DNA of 64,000 nt, taken from positions 1 to 64,000 of the forward strand of contig NZ_SJJR01000005.1 in the NCBI RefSeq assembly GCF_004331455.1. The letters run 5' to 3'. Positions 1 to 9,157 of the stretch are shown in pieces; positions within the stretch are counted from its first letter, which is position 1, and every line of letters begins with the position of its first letter. The position numbers were made by a program, and so were the translations under genes. The notes under the pieces are model-generated. The model did not search any database and was not told where the DNA came from. It was given only the letters and a program-made list of their open reading frames with translations. Source of the stretch: Micromonospora zingiberis. GTDB taxonomy: Bacteria; Actinomycetota; Actinomycetes; Mycobacteriales; Micromonosporaceae.

Positions 1-15
1 GTTACTCTCCTCATC

Positions 16-73
16 GAGAACCCTGCCCATTGATGATCTTTGTGTGAGAACTCAGATCATGGACAGGGTTCTC
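16..73. repeat. Imperfect inverted repeat of unknown role
   Basis: Positions 16-39 and 54-73 are near-complementary: both arms read GAGAACCCTG, then C or T, then CCAT and GATCT, with a 4-base TGAT insertion in the left arm. The loop is 14 bases. It sits beyond the terminator of the leftward sucB operon, in the only part of the window left of that operon. It could be the end of an adjacent gene's terminator, a regulatory hairpin or a mobile-element end; nothing here decides between them. Confidence 0.45.
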
Positions 74-127
74 CCTGTTCCGCTAGACCTCGACCACCAC
101 AAATCCCCACGATGGTCAAAACACGAG

Positions 128-160
128 AAGGGCGCCCCGGTCGGTGACCGGGGCGCCCTT
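128..160 (-). terminator. Terminator hairpin downstream of sucB
   Basis: A perfect 15-bp stem (128-142 pairing with 146-160, core GGGCGCCCCGG) with a 3-base loop lies 14 bp past the sucB stop codon. The stem is very strong, but only a weak T-run follows on the minus strand, as is usual in high-GC actinomycetes. Confidence 0.7.
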
Positions 161-174
161 TCGGTGTTGGGAGG

Positions 175-1950
175 TTACAGGCCCAGTTCGGGCTCGAAGT
201 TGCCGGCCTCCAGGCGGTCCTTGACCGCGCTCAGGAAGCGGGCCGCGTCGGCGCCGTCGATGATGCGGTGGTCGTACGACAGGGCCAGGTAGACCATCGA
301 CCGGACCGCGATGACCTCGCCCAGCTCCGGGTCGTTGACCACGACCGGGCGCTTGACCACGGCACCCGTGCCGAGCATCGCCGACTGCGGCGACGGCACG
401 ATCGGGGTGTCGAACAGGGCACCCCGGCTGCCGGTGTTGGTCAGCGTGAAGGTCGCGCCGGCGATCTCGTCCGGGCTGATCTTGTTGGTCCGGGTGCGCT
501 CGGCCAGGTCGGCGACGCGCTTGGCGATGCCGCCCAGGTTGAGGTCACCGGCGTTGTGGATGACCGGCACCAGCAGGCCGCGCTCGGTGTCGACGGCGAT
601 GCCGAGGTTCTCGGCGTCCGGGTAGGTGATCGTGCCGGCATCGAGGTCCATGCTGGCGTTGACGATCGGGTACGTCTGGAGCGCCTCGATCGCCGCCAGG
701 GCGAAGAACGGCAGGAACGACAGCTTGACGCCGTGCCGCTGGAGGAACGAGTCCTTCGCCTGCGCCCGCAGCTTGGCAATCTTGGTGACGTCCACCTCGA
801 CCACCGTGGTCAGCTGCGCCGTCTCGTGCAGCGACGACAGCATCCGCTTGGCGATGGCCGCGCGGATGCGGGTCAGCTTCTCGGTGGTGCCACGCTTGGC
901 GCTCGGCTGCGGCTTGGCGGCCGGCTGGGCCTTGGTCGTCGCGGCCGGCTGGGTCGGCGCCGGGGCAGGCGCGGCCTTGGCGGCGCGGGCCTTCGCCGCC
1001 GCGTCGATTACGTCCTGCTTGCGGATCCGGCCACCGACGCCGGTGCCGTTGACCGAGGCGAGGTCCACGCCGTGTTCACCGGCCAGTTTGCGCACCAGCG
1101 GGGTCACGTAACCGGCCGCCTCGCCGTTGCCGCTGGGTGCGGCCGGCTGCGGGGTCGGGGCCGGGGGAGTGGCGGCCTGCTCGGCCTTGGCCGGCTCCGG
1201 CGCGGTCTCGGCCTCCGCGGCCGGCTCGTTGTACGACATGCCCGGCGTCGGCTCGGACACCTGCGGCTCGGGCTTGGCCTCCGCCTTCGGCTCGGGCTTC
1301 GGCTCCGGCTTGGCCTCGGGGGCACCTCCGGCGGCACCGACCACGGCCAGGGTGGCGCCCACCTCGGCGGTCTCGTCCTCGGCGACCTTGATCTCCAGGA
1401 GGGTGCCGGCGACCGGCGAGGGGATCTCGGTGTCGACCTTGTCGGTGGAGACCTCCAGCAGCGGCTCGTCCACCTCGACGGTCTCGCCGACCTGCTTGAG
1501 CCAGCGGGTGACCGTACCCTCGGTGACGCTCTCGCCCAGCGCCGGCATCTGCACCGGGGTGCCCTCGCCCGACGGCGCCGCGGCCTGTGCCGGCTGCTCG
1601 GCGGGCTCCTCGACGGCCGGCTGCTCCGCCTCGGCCTGCGGCTCCTCGGCCGCCTCGGCGGCCTGCTCGGCGGGAGCCTCCTGCGGGGCGGCTCCGCCGC
1701 CGGCCGACTCGCCCTCGCCGGAGATCACCGCCAACTCGCTGCCGACCTCGGCCGTCTCGTCCTCGCCCACCACGATCCGGGTCAGCACGCCGGCCGCGGG
1801 GGACGGGATCTCGGTGTCGACCTTGTCGGTGGAAACTTCGAGCAGGGGCTCGTCGACCTCGACGGTCTCACCCTCCTGCTTGAGCCAGCGCGTGACGGTG
1901 CCCTCGGTGACGCTCTCGCCGAGCCGGGGCATGGTGACCGATACCGGCAT
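175..1950 (-). CDS. sucB: 2-oxoglutarate dehydrogenase E2 (dihydrolipoamide succinyltransferase)
   Basis: 591-residue E2 acyltransferase of a 2-oxoacid dehydrogenase complex. Two nearly identical lipoyl domains (about residues 3-78 and 133-208) each carry the STDKVDTE lipoylation motif, so two lysines are predicted to be lipoylated. Long Ala/Pro/Glu linkers separate them from a peripheral-subunit-binding domain near residues 288-325 ([18 protein letters not shown]). The C-terminal catalytic domain has the DHRIIDGAD motif with H561 and D565, the standard acyl-transfer pair. It follows lpd by 74 bp on the same strand, giving an E3-E2 transcription unit. In actinobacteria one E2 of this type can serve both pyruvate and 2-oxoglutarate dehydrogenases, so substrate specificity is not certain from sequence. 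Confidence 0.93.
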   Translation of the reverse strand: MPVSVTMPRLGESVTEGTVTRWLKQEGETVEVDEPLLEVSTDKVDTEIPSPAAGVLTRIVVGEDETAEVGSELAVISGEGESAGGGAAPQEAPAEQAAEAAEEPQAEAEQPAVEEPAEQPAQAAAPSGEGTPVQMPALGESVTEGTVTRWLKQVGETVEVDEPLLEVSTDKVDTEIPSPVAGTLLEIKVAEDETAEVGATLAVVGAAGGAPEAKPEPKPEPKAEAKPEPQVSEPTPGMSYNEPAAEAETAPEPAKAEQAATPPAPTPQPAAPSGNGEAAGYVTPLVRKLAGEHGVDLASVNGTGVGGRIRKQDVIDAAAKARAAKAAPAPAPTQPAATTKAQPAAKPQPSAKRGTTEKLTRIRAAIAKRMLSSLHETAQLTTVVEVDVTKIAKLRAQAKDSFLQRHGVKLSFLPFFALAAIEALQTYPIVNASMDLDAGTITYPDAENLGIAVDTERGLLVPVIHNAGDLNLGGIAKRVADLAERTRTNKISPDEIAGATFTLTNTGSRGALFDTPIVPSPQSAMLGTGAVVKRPVVVNDPELGEVIAVRSMVYLALSYDHRIIDGADAARFLSAVKDRLEAGNFEPELGL

Positions 1951-2024
1951 GTTCTCCAGACTCCTTCATTTCCCTGGTGGGGGGATCATCGCCCGTCGCC
2001 GGACGCCGCGGGTTACGTCGTGGA

Positions 2025-3416
2025 TCAGGCGTGCGCGTGCAGCGGCTTGCCGGCGAGGGCCAGGTGCGCCTCGCCCAGCGCCTCGTTCTGCGTCGGGTGG
2101 GCGTGCACCAGCTGCGCCACCTCGCCCGGGTACGCCTCCCAGTTGTAGATCAGCTGCGCCTCGCCGACCAACTCGCCAACCCGGGCACCGATCATGTGCA
2201 CGCCGACCACCGGCCCGTCCTCGACCCGGACCAGCTTCACGAAGCCGGCCGTCTTGAGGATCTGGCTCTTGCCGTTGCCGCCGAGGTTGTAGTTGTAAGT
2301 CTTGATCTTGTCGGCGCCGTACTGCTCCTTGGCCTTGGCTTCGGTCAGGCCGACCGAGGCCAGCTCCGGGTCGCAGTAGGTGACCCGGGGGATGCCCGCC
2401 TCGTCGATCACCGCCGGGTTCTGGCCGGCGATCTCCTCGGCGACGAAGATGCCCTGCTGGAAGCCGCGGTGGGCGAGCTGGAGGCCGGGCACGATGTCGC
2501 CGACCGCGTACACGTTCGGCACGTTGGTGCGCAGCCGCTCGTCGGTCAGCACGTAGCCGCGGTCGGTCTTGACGCCCTGCTCCTCGTACCCGAGGTTGGC
2601 GGTGTTCGGGCCCCGGCCGACGGCGACCAGCAGCAGCTCGGCCTCGACGGTCTCGCCGCCGGCGATGGTCACCTTGACGCCGTTCTCGGTCTTCTCGACC
2701 TTCTCGAACGGCTTGCCGACCTTGAAGTTGATCTTCCGCTTGCGGAACGCCCGCTCCAGCGCCTTCGACGACTCCTCGTCCTCGGCGGCGACCAGCCGGG
2801 GCAGTGCCTCGATGATGGTCACGTCCACCCCGAAGGACTTCCACACGCTGGCGAACTCGACGCCGATCACGCCGCCGCCGAGCACGATCGCGGAGCTGGG
2901 GACCCGGTCCAGGACCAGGGCGTGGTCGCTGGTGATCACCCGCTCGCCGTCCACCTCCAGGCCCGGCAGGCTCTTGGCGTACGACCCGGAGGCCAGCACG
3001 ACGTTGCGGCCGGTGTACCGCTTGCCGTCGACCTCGACCGCGTTCGGCGCGACCAGCTTGCCGTGCCCCTCGACGATGGTGATCGACTTGTTGCTCTTGA
3101 GCATGCCCTGCAGGCCCTTGTAGAGCCGAGCGATCACGCCGTCCTTGTAGGAGTTCACCGCGGCCATGTCGATGCCGACCAGTTCGGCCTTGACGCCGAA
3201 CTGCTCGGACTCGCGGGTCTGGTCGGCGATCTCGGCGGCGTGCAGCAGCGCCTTGGTCGGGATGCAGCCGTTGTGCAGGCAGGTGCCGCCGAGCTTGGCC
3301 TTCTCGACCAGCGCGACCGTCAGTCCCAACTGCACGGCGCGCAGGGCGGTGGCGTAACCGCCGCTACCACCTCCGAGGATGACGATGTCGAAGGTTGCGT
3401 CGTTCGGCTCGCTCAC
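2025..3416 (-). CDS. lpdA: Dihydrolipoyl dehydrogenase (E3)
   Basis: FAD-dependent E3 that reoxidises the dihydrolipoyl groups of E2 using NAD+. Numbered from the GTG at 3416 (463 residues), it has an N-terminal FAD dinucleotide fold (GGGSGGYATA), the redox disulfide C46/C51 in GGTCLHNGCIPTK, a central NAD-binding fold (GGGVIGVEFA) and the C-terminal active-site HAHPTQNE with the His/Glu pair. The reading frame is open to an ATG at 3578, but homology starts at the GTG, which has GGGAG just upstream, so 3416 is preferred. It is first in an operon with sucB. Confidence 0.93.
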   Translation of the reverse strand: MSEPNDATFDIVILGGGSGGYATALRAVQLGLTVALVEKAKLGGTCLHNGCIPTKALLHAAEIADQTRESEQFGVKAELVGIDMAAVNSYKDGVIARLYKGLQGMLKSNKSITIVEGHGKLVAPNAVEVDGKRYTGRNVVLASGSYAKSLPGLEVDGERVITSDHALVLDRVPSSAIVLGGGVIGVEFASVWKSFGVDVTIIEALPRLVAAEDEESSKALERAFRKRKINFKVGKPFEKVEKTENGVKVTIAGGETVEAELLLVAVGRGPNTANLGYEEQGVKTDRGYVLTDERLRTNVPNVYAVGDIVPGLQLAHRGFQQGIFVAEEIAGQNPAVIDEAGIPRVTYCDPELASVGLTEAKAKEQYGADKIKTYNYNLGGNGKSQILKTAGFVKLVRVEDGPVVGVHMIGARVGELVGEAQLIYNWEAYPGEVAQLVHAHPTQNEALGEAHLALAGKPLHAHA

Positions 3417-3596
3417 GTCCAACTCCCAGGTCGCTTCGCTGCATCGGGGGTCACGGCGGGGTAACAGGGACACACCCCACCTCGGCCATCTTGTCACCAC
3501 CGCGCCGCAGCCGCGTACCGAGGTGCCCAACGACACGTTGTCGCCACGTACCCTTGGCACTGCCTTCGATGACGCCACAGGTGGGGAGACGGCTCA

Positions 3597-3926
3597 GTGG
3601 GACTGTTCCGGCGACGCAAGCGGGCACGCGCGGCCGAACCTGACCGTACGGCCAATCGCGCCAATCTGGAGCACCTTGAGAACTTTGTCCGGAGCCGTAA
3701 GGGGGTCGAGGCGTTCATCGAGCCGCGTACCACGGTCACCGAGACCACGGTGATCCTGATCGCCGACGACGGCGAGTGGACGCGGCGGCGCATCGACGGG
3801 CCGGACGGTGCGCGGCGCTTCGCGTACCGGCTGAGCATCCCGATCTACGACGTGGCACTGATGGGCTATCCGCAGCGGATGCGCGACTACAACGAGCGCC
3901 GAAAGCGCCGCCCGGAGTTGTACTGA
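3597..3926 (+). CDS. Conserved actinobacterial hypothetical protein
   Basis: 109-residue basic protein starting at a GTG with GGGGAG upstream. The N-terminus is very basic (GLFRRRKRAR) and the rest is a compact alpha/beta-looking domain containing TTVTETTVILIADDGEWTRR and a C-terminal MRDYNERRKRR. No catalytic motif or membrane segment is visible. It is divergent from lpdA (181 bp apart) and convergent with pepA. I recognise the type as a protein conserved beside lpd in Micromonosporaceae but cannot assign a function. Confidence 0.75.
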   Translation: MGLFRRRKRARAAEPDRTANRANLEHLENFVRSRKGVEAFIEPRTTVTETTVILIADDGEWTRRRIDGPDGARRFAYRLSIPIYDVALMGYPQRMRDYNERRKRRPELY

Positions 3927-3944
3927 GTGCGCGCGGGCAGACGC

Positions 3945-3996
3945 GTTAAAAAGGGCCCCCTGCTATACGCGAGGCGTTAACAGGGGGCCCTTCCTT
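3945..3996. repeat. Dispersed GTTAA/CTATAC hairpin repeat, probable bidirectional terminator
   Basis: Between two convergent genes. AAGGGCCCCCTG (3951-3962) pairs perfectly with CAGGGGGCCCTT (3981-3992) across an 18-base loop containing CTATAC and AGGCGTTAA. A related copy lies at 27298-27347, also between convergent genes, so this is a dispersed repeat rather than a one-off terminator. Confidence 0.7.
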
Positions 3997-4001
3997 GCCC
4001 G

Positions 4002-5573
4002 TCAGCCGTTGGCGGCCACGTCGTCGATCAGGTGCAGCAGGGTACGCACCGGTACGCCCGTGCCGCCCTTGGTCCAGTAGCCGGTCGCCTCACCCGCGTG
4101 GTACGCCGGACCGGCGATGTCGATGTGCGCCCAGGCGACCTCGTCGGTGACGAACTCGCTCAGGAACACCCCGCCCTGCAACATGTGCCCGGCCCGCTCC
4201 ATGCCCGCGTTGACCTGCGAGATGTCGGCCACCTCGGAGTTCATGCCCTTGCGTACGTCGTCCGGCAGCGGCATCGGCCAGGCCGGCTCGCCGACCGCGT
4301 CGCCGGCCGTACGGACCCGCTCGCACAGCTCGGCGGTGCCCATCACGCCGGAGATCCGCTTGCCCAGCGCGACCACCTGCCCGCCGGTCAGGGTGGAGGT
4401 CTCGAAGAGGTAGTCGGTGCCGTCCGCGCAGGCCCGCGCCATCGCGTCACCGAGGATCATGCGGCCCTCGGCGTCGGTGTTGAGCACCTCCACCTTCTTG
4501 CCGTTGAACATGGTGATCACGTCGCCCGGCCGGTACGAGGTGCCCGACGGCATGTTCTCCGCGATCGGCAGGTACCCGGTCACCGCCACCGACGGCTTCA
4601 GCTGCGCCACCGCCAACATCGTCGCGGCCACCGCCGCCGCGCCGGCCATGTCGGACTTCATCTCCCACATGCCCTGGGCCGGCTTGATCGAGATGCCGCC
4701 GGTGTCGAAGGTGATGCCCTTGCCGACCAGCGCCACCCGCTTGCCGGTGCCGCCACCGTCGGGGGTGTAGGTGAGCTTCACCAGGCGCGGCGGGGCCTCC
4801 GAGCCCTGCCCGACGGCGATGATGCCGCCGTAGCCGCCCTCGCGGAGCGCGACCTCGTCGAGCACCTCCACGCCGAGGCCGGCCGCCCGGGCGGCCTCGG
4901 CGACGGCGTCGGCGAAGACCGGCGGCCGCTGCTCGTTCGGGGCGATGTTGACCCAGTCGCGGGTGATCCGCACCGCGGCGGTCACCGCGGCGGCCCGGGT
5001 CACCTCGGCCTGGGCCCCGGCGTCCGCGGCGTCCGGTACGGCGATCAGCACCTCGGCCACCGGCTCGCGCCGGGTCGGCTGCGGCCGGGTCTTGTAACCG
5101 GCGAACCGGTACCCGCCCAACTGTGCTCCCTCGGCCACGGCACGCAGCGCGGCGCAGGCGTCGGCGTCGTCGGGCAGCGGCAGGGCGAGCGCCACCCGGG
5201 CCGAGCCGGCCAGCGACCGTACGGCGGCCCCCGCGGCCCGACGCAGGGTCTCCGGGTCGGGCGCCGCACCGCTCGGTTCCGGGCCGAGGCCGACCGCGGC
5301 GATCACCGGGGCGGTGATGGTGCCCAGGGTCGCCAACTTGATCACCTCGCCCGGCCCGCCGGTGGTGCCGAGCAGCGCGAGCGTCTCGGTCAACTTGCCG
5401 TCGAAGGCGGCGGCGATGCTCTCCGCGCCGCTGGCGAGCAGCAGGGTGCCGGTGAGGCCGCTGGTGGCGTCCTGGTCGCCGGTCGTGCTGTGCACGCCGA
5501 TCACGATCGCGTCGACGGCGAGTTCGGCGGGGTCGGTGTCGACCAGGCTCAGGGTGGTGCTGGGCGATGTCAC
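4002..5573 (-). CDS. pepA: Leucyl aminopeptidase (M17 family)
   Basis: Cytosolic dizinc/dimanganese aminopeptidase releasing N-terminal residues from peptides; 523 residues from the chosen GTG. The C-terminal catalytic domain shows GKGITFDTGGISIKP (metal and catalytic Lys/Asp region), the M17 signature NTDAEGRMIL with metal-binding Asp/Glu and catalytic Arg, and YLFETSTLTGG. The N-terminal domain is the usual variable regulatory/DNA-binding-like fold. The frame is open to an ATG at 5681, but the GTG at 5573 has GGGAG about 8 bp upstream and begins where family similarity starts. It is divergent from gcvT with about 165 bp between. Confidence 0.93.
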   Translation of the reverse strand: MTSPSTTLSLVDTDPAELAVDAIVIGVHSTTGDQDATSGLTGTLLLASGAESIAAAFDGKLTETLALLGTTGGPGEVIKLATLGTITAPVIAAVGLGPEPSGAAPDPETLRRAAGAAVRSLAGSARVALALPLPDDADACAALRAVAEGAQLGGYRFAGYKTRPQPTRREPVAEVLIAVPDAADAGAQAEVTRAAAVTAAVRITRDWVNIAPNEQRPPVFADAVAEAARAAGLGVEVLDEVALREGGYGGIIAVGQGSEAPPRLVKLTYTPDGGGTGKRVALVGKGITFDTGGISIKPAQGMWEMKSDMAGAAAVAATMLAVAQLKPSVAVTGYLPIAENMPSGTSYRPGDVITMFNGKKVEVLNTDAEGRMILGDAMARACADGTDYLFETSTLTGGQVVALGKRISGVMGTAELCERVRTAGDAVGEPAWPMPLPDDVRKGMNSEVADISQVNAGMERAGHMLQGGVFLSEFVTDEVAWAHIDIAGPAYHAGEATGYWTKGGTGVPVRTLLHLIDDVAANG

Positions 5574-5724
5574 GGAAGCTGCTCCCGGGCAGGCCGGGCC
5601 GGTCGCGTGGTGGCGTACCGGCGGTGGAGTTGGCGGCGGATGGTTTACCCGCCGGACGTTGATGCTGCCCCGCCGGTTCATCCCGGGGGGTCCCGCCGAT
5701 GCTAACCAGACCGGCGGGTCCCGG

Positions 5725-5730
5725 TAAGTT
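5725..5730 (+). promoter_or_regulatory. Candidate -10 element for gcvT (leaderless transcript)
   Basis: TAAGTT fits the actinobacterial TANNNT -10 consensus and ends 7 bp before the gcvT ATG, where no Shine-Dalgarno sequence is visible. That spacing would start the mRNA at or beside the ATG. No good -35 is seen. Confidence 0.35.
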
Positions 5731-5737
5731 GCGACCC

Positions 5738-6862
5738 ATGACCGACGTGACCACCGACGCCGCCGCGACCCGGCTGCGTCGTTCCCCGCTGGCTGAGCGG
5801 CACACCGCGCTCGGCGCCAAGTTCGCCCCGTTCGGTGGCTGGGAGATGCCGCTGGAGTACGCCGGTGGCGGGGTGATCCGGGAACACAACGCGGTCCGCA
5901 CCGACGTCGGCGTGTTCGACGTGTCGCATCTGGGCAAGGCGCGGGTGACCGGCCCGGGGGCGGCGGAGTTCGTCAACGCCTGCCTCAGCAACGACCTGGG
6001 CCGGATCGGGCCGGGCCGGGCGCAGTACACCCTCTGCTGCGACGACGCCACCGGCGGCGTGGTGGACGACATCATCGCCTACCTGTACGCCGACGACCAC
6101 GTCTTCCTGATCCCGAACGCCGCGAACACCGCCGAGGTGGTGCGTCGGCTGCGCGCCGCCGCGCCGCCGCAGGTCACGGTCACCGACGAGCACGAGGCGT
6201 ACGCCGTCCTGGCGGTGCAGGGCCCGCGCTCGACCGACCTGCTGGACGCCCTGGGACTGCCCACCGGGCACGAGTACATGAGCTTCTCGCCCGCCACCCT
6301 CGACGGCGTCGAGTTGACCGTGTGCCGGACCGGCTACACCGGTGAGCGTGGCTACGAACTGGTGGTCCCGGCCGGCGACGCGGTCGCGGTCTGGGACGCG
6401 CTGTTCGCCGCCGAGCCGGCCCCGCAGGCGTGCGGGCTGGCCGCCCGGGACACGCTGCGCACCGAGATGGGGTACCCGCTGCACGGGCAGGACCTGTCGC
6501 TGGAGATCACCCCGGTGCAGGCCCGCGCGGGTTGGGCGGTCGGCTGGGACAAGCCGGCCTTCTGGGGCCGTACCGCGCTGCTCGCGGAGAAGGCCACCGG
6601 CCCGGCGCGTACGCTGCGCGGTCTGACCGCCGTCGACCGGGCCATCCCCCGCCCCGGCATGGCCGTCTACGACGGCGACACCCGCGTCGGCACGGTCACC
6701 AGCGGCACCTTCAGCCCCACCAACAAGCAGGGCATCGCCCTCGCACTGATCGACACCACCCCCGCACTCCCCGACGGCCACGAACTCCAGGTGGACGTCC
6801 GCAACCGCCGCCTCCCCGTCCGCCTCACCCGCCCCCCCTTCGTCCACCCCTCCGTCAAATAA
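5738..6862 (+). CDS. gcvT: Glycine cleavage system T protein (aminomethyltransferase)
   Basis: 374 residues. Transfers the aminomethyl-derived one-carbon unit from lipoylated GcvH to tetrahydrofolate, releasing ammonia. The start of the fold ([27 protein letters not shown]), the folate-domain centre ([12 protein letters not shown]) and the C-terminal barrel ([14 protein letters not shown]) match the family in order and length. The ATG at 5738 is preferred to one at 5699 because similarity begins there. The P and H proteins are not in this window, so the gene stands apart from the rest of its pathway. Confidence 0.93.
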   Translation: MTDVTTDAAATRLRRSPLAERHTALGAKFAPFGGWEMPLEYAGGGVIREHNAVRTDVGVFDVSHLGKARVTGPGAAEFVNACLSNDLGRIGPGRAQYTLCCDDATGGVVDDIIAYLYADDHVFLIPNAANTAEVVRRLRAAAPPQVTVTDEHEAYAVLAVQGPRSTDLLDALGLPTGHEYMSFSPATLDGVELTVCRTGYTGERGYELVVPAGDAVAVWDALFAAEPAPQACGLAARDTLRTEMGYPLHGQDLSLEITPVQARAGWAVGWDKPAFWGRTALLAEKATGPARTLRGLTAVDRAIPRPGMAVYDGDTRVGTVTSGTFSPTNKQGIALALIDTTPALPDGHELQVDVRNRRLPVRLTRPPFVHPSVK

Positions 6863-6916
6863 CCCACCCCCCCCACCCCCCCCACCCCCCACCCCGCGCC
6901 GCCCGCCCCCCGCGCG

Positions 6917-6976
6917 GTTGATCAAGAGGTTTGCGTCTCGAACGGCGCCGTTCGAGACGCAAACCTCTTGATCAAC
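6917..6976. repeat. 60-bp perfect palindrome (TTGATCAAG family)
   Basis: A perfect 30+30 palindrome without a spacer; outer arms are GTTGATCAAGAGGTTTGCG and its complement, and the centre is GGCGCC. It lies between the convergent genes gcvT and the 7028-8317 gene, flanked by C-rich and G-rich tracts. Two related elements occur at 26109-26169 and 30908-30976. It probably terminates transcription from both sides, but its size, perfection and recurrence suggest a mobile or REP-like origin. Confidence 0.85.
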
Positions 6977-7027
6977 GAGGCGGGGCAGGTGCGGGGGCAG
7001 GGGCGGGGTCAGGTGGGTGGGGGTGGG

Positions 7028-8317
7028 TTAGGGGGTGGGGGGTTCGCCGGCGTCCAGGACGGCTTGGGTCCAGCCGCCTTCGATGACGCCGGTGGGGTCG
7101 AGTAGGGCCCAGTCGACGATGTCGGTGGCTTCGATCACCACGGGTGAGCCGATGCGTACGGTGGGGTCGGTGTTGGCGTCGCTGGCGCTGGCGCCGACCA
7201 CCCGCTCCGGGGTGTCCCACGAGGTCACGCTGGCCCAGACGTACTCGGGGCCGTCGTCGCCGGGCAACCCGTACTTGACCACCAGTTGGGTCTCCGGCGG
7301 TAGCGCGTCGGCGCGGAACCGGGCCCGGATGTCGCCCAGGCTGGCGCGGGCGGTGGCGATCGCCCGGCTCATCGCGTCACCCGGTCGGGCGTAACGCACG
7401 TCGGGCTGGATGCCGGAGAAGAGGGTGGCGCAGGCGGCGGCGAAGTAGCGTCCGGCCGGACCGGGGTGCCCGGCCGGCGGGCGCAGGCTGAGGAACGAGT
7501 CGGCGTCCGGGTCGGTGGCCGGGTCGAGTTCCAGCCGTAGCAGCACCGGCGCGGTCGCGCCGTGCTGCTCCGGGTTGCCGTACGCCACCGCGATGTCGTG
7601 CCCGGTCACCGTCGCCAGCACCGGCAACTGTACGAACGCCGGCACCTCCTCGCCGGCCAGCCCGTCGGTCCAGTCCCGCAGCAGCCGGCGGGCGGCACCG
7701 GTCATCACCGCACCCCAGGCCCGGGTCAGGTGATCCGGCACCCCCTGCGTCTGCAACTCCAGCAGACCGAAACGGCGCAGCCCCTTGGTGGTGAACCACA
7801 GCCCTTCGGCGTCCGACGAGTACGGCACCAGGACCCAGTCGACGAGCCGGACCCGGCCCCGGGCGTCGGGCAGCGACCGCAGCGCCGTCGCCGGGTCCAG
7901 GAACTGCAACCCGAACACGTCCACCACGTCGCTGCCGACCGCCTCGGCGACCGCCGCGGCCACCGCCCGGGCCGCCCACTCGTGCGCCGGTGGCCAGCCC
8001 GGCCGGTACTCGGCCTGCACCACCACCAGGTGGCTGGCGGTGGCCAGCCGATCCAGCTGCGCCGCACTCGCGCCGAACGCCGTGAGCAGGTCCGGCGGCA
8101 GCTCGGGAAACTCGCCGATCGGGCGTACGTCGACGCTCATCAGCGGACTGTCGAGCATCTGCTTGGCCAGCCCGTGCACCGGCTCGGCCAGCCGACCGAC
8201 CAGGCCACGCACCGCGGTCCGGGCGCTCACCGCCGGCAGTCCCGCCGTCGGCACCAGGTACGTCGCGCTGAGCGACTCGGGGACCGGAACGGGCAGGAAG
8301 TCGTCGGTGATGAGCAT
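7028..8317 (-). CDS. Conserved hypothetical protein
   Basis: 429-residue soluble protein with no signal peptide or membrane segment. Start at 8317 is supported by GGGGGACC upstream. Visible blocks include MLITDDFLPVPVPESLSATY at the N-terminus, a central region with LVVVQAEYRPGWPPAHEWAAR and DVFGLQFLDP, and a C-terminal part with LVVKYGLPG and EYVWASVTSW. No catalytic motif is recognised. It lies upstream of cobS's terminus-side neighbour in the same leftward direction, 66 bp downstream of cobS, so it may be cotranscribed with the cob genes, though nothing in it points to cobalamin metabolism. Confidence 0.72.
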   Translation of the reverse strand: MLITDDFLPVPVPESLSATYLVPTAGLPAVSARTAVRGLVGRLAEPVHGLAKQMLDSPLMSVDVRPIGEFPELPPDLLTAFGASAAQLDRLATASHLVVVQAEYRPGWPPAHEWAARAVAAAVAEAVGSDVVDVFGLQFLDPATALRSLPDARGRVRLVDWVLVPYSSDAEGLWFTTKGLRRFGLLELQTQGVPDHLTRAWGAVMTGAARRLLRDWTDGLAGEEVPAFVQLPVLATVTGHDIAVAYGNPEQHGATAPVLLRLELDPATDPDADSFLSLRPPAGHPGPAGRYFAAACATLFSGIQPDVRYARPGDAMSRAIATARASLGDIRARFRADALPPETQLVVKYGLPGDDGPEYVWASVTSWDTPERVVGASASDANTDPTVRIGSPVVIEATDIVDWALLDPTGVIEGGWTQAVLDAGEPPTP

Positions 8318-8383
8318 GAGGTCCCCCGGGAGGCCGCGCCGGTGCTGTCGTGGGAGAACGCTACCCGCCGGTGCCGGCCCAGC

Positions 8384-9157
8384 TCAGCCGGACAGCACCA
8401 GTCCCAGGTAGACCAGCGTGGTGACCAGTTCGACGCAGGCGCCGAGTACGTCGCCGGTGATCCCGCCGAGTCGGCGTACCACGTGTCGCACCAGCGTGGC
8501 CACGACGGCGAGGGCGGCGAGCACGGCCAGCGGCCCCTGCCAGGGGCGGCCCGGTACCGCCACCACCGCCAGCAGGGTGACCGCCACGATGCCGGCGGCC
8601 AGGGCGACCGGGCCGACGGTGCCGGCCACCAGCGCGCCGAGCCCGTCCGGTCGGGCCGCCGGAACACCCCGCCGGCAGGCCAGCGTCACCCCGAGCCGAC
8701 CGGCTGCGGTGGCGGTGACGATCGCCGCGAGTACGGCCGGACCCGGCCCGCCGGCCAGCTCGGCCAACGCCGCCGCCTGCACCAGCAGGACGAGCACCAG
8801 CGCGACCACGCCGAACGGCCCGACGTCCGGCTTCTTCATGATCTCCAACGCGGCCGGTCCCCGCCGGTACGACCCCAGCGCGTCCACGGTGTCGGCCAGC
8901 CCGTCCAGATGCAGACCCCGGGTGAGCAGGGCGCTCACCGCGACGGCCACGGCGGCGGCGACCAGCGGCGCGGTGAACGAGCCGAGCAGCAGCAGTACGC
9001 CGGCGGTCGGTACGGCGAGCAGTGCACCGACCGCCGGGGCGAGCGCCATCGCCGTACCGGCGGTGGCCCGGTCGACGCGGCCGGTGGGTACCGGCGCGAC
9101 GGTGAAGGTGGTCAGGGCCAGCCTCGCCCCGGCAGCGAGCCGGAGATCAGCCGGCAC
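8384..9157 (-). CDS. cobS: Adenosylcobinamide-GDP ribazoletransferase
   Basis: 257-residue integral membrane enzyme that joins alpha-ribazole to adenosylcobinamide-GDP, the last assembly step of the cobalamin nucleotide loop. The family hallmark RGLHLDGLADTVDALG is present near residues 85-100, followed by the conserved KKPDVGPFG stretch. Several Ala/Leu/Val-rich transmembrane helices follow. Its start overlaps the end of cobUT by 11 bp, which indicates translational coupling with the enzyme that makes both of its substrates. Confidence 0.93.
   Translation of the reverse strand: MPADLRLAAGARLALTTFTVAPVPTGRVDRATAGTAMALAPAVGALLAVPTAGVLLLLGSFTAPLVAAAVAVAVSALLTRGLHLDGLADTVDALGSYRRGPAALEIMKKPDVGPFGVVALVLVLLVQAAALAELAGGPGPAVLAAIVTATAAGRLGVTLACRRGVPAARPDGLGALVAGTVGPVALAAGIVAVTLLAVVAVPGRPWQGPLAVLAALAVVATLVRHVVRRLGGITGDVLGACVELVTTLVYLGLVLSG

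Noticed and set aside
268..2148. Long plus-strand open frame opposite sucB (626 codons)
   Set aside because: It is the antisense of the sucB reading frame, rich in Arg/Gly/Leu as high-GC antisense frames are, and overlaps a clear E2 gene. The same holds for long frames at 7562-9499, 17028-18995 and 14527-17853.
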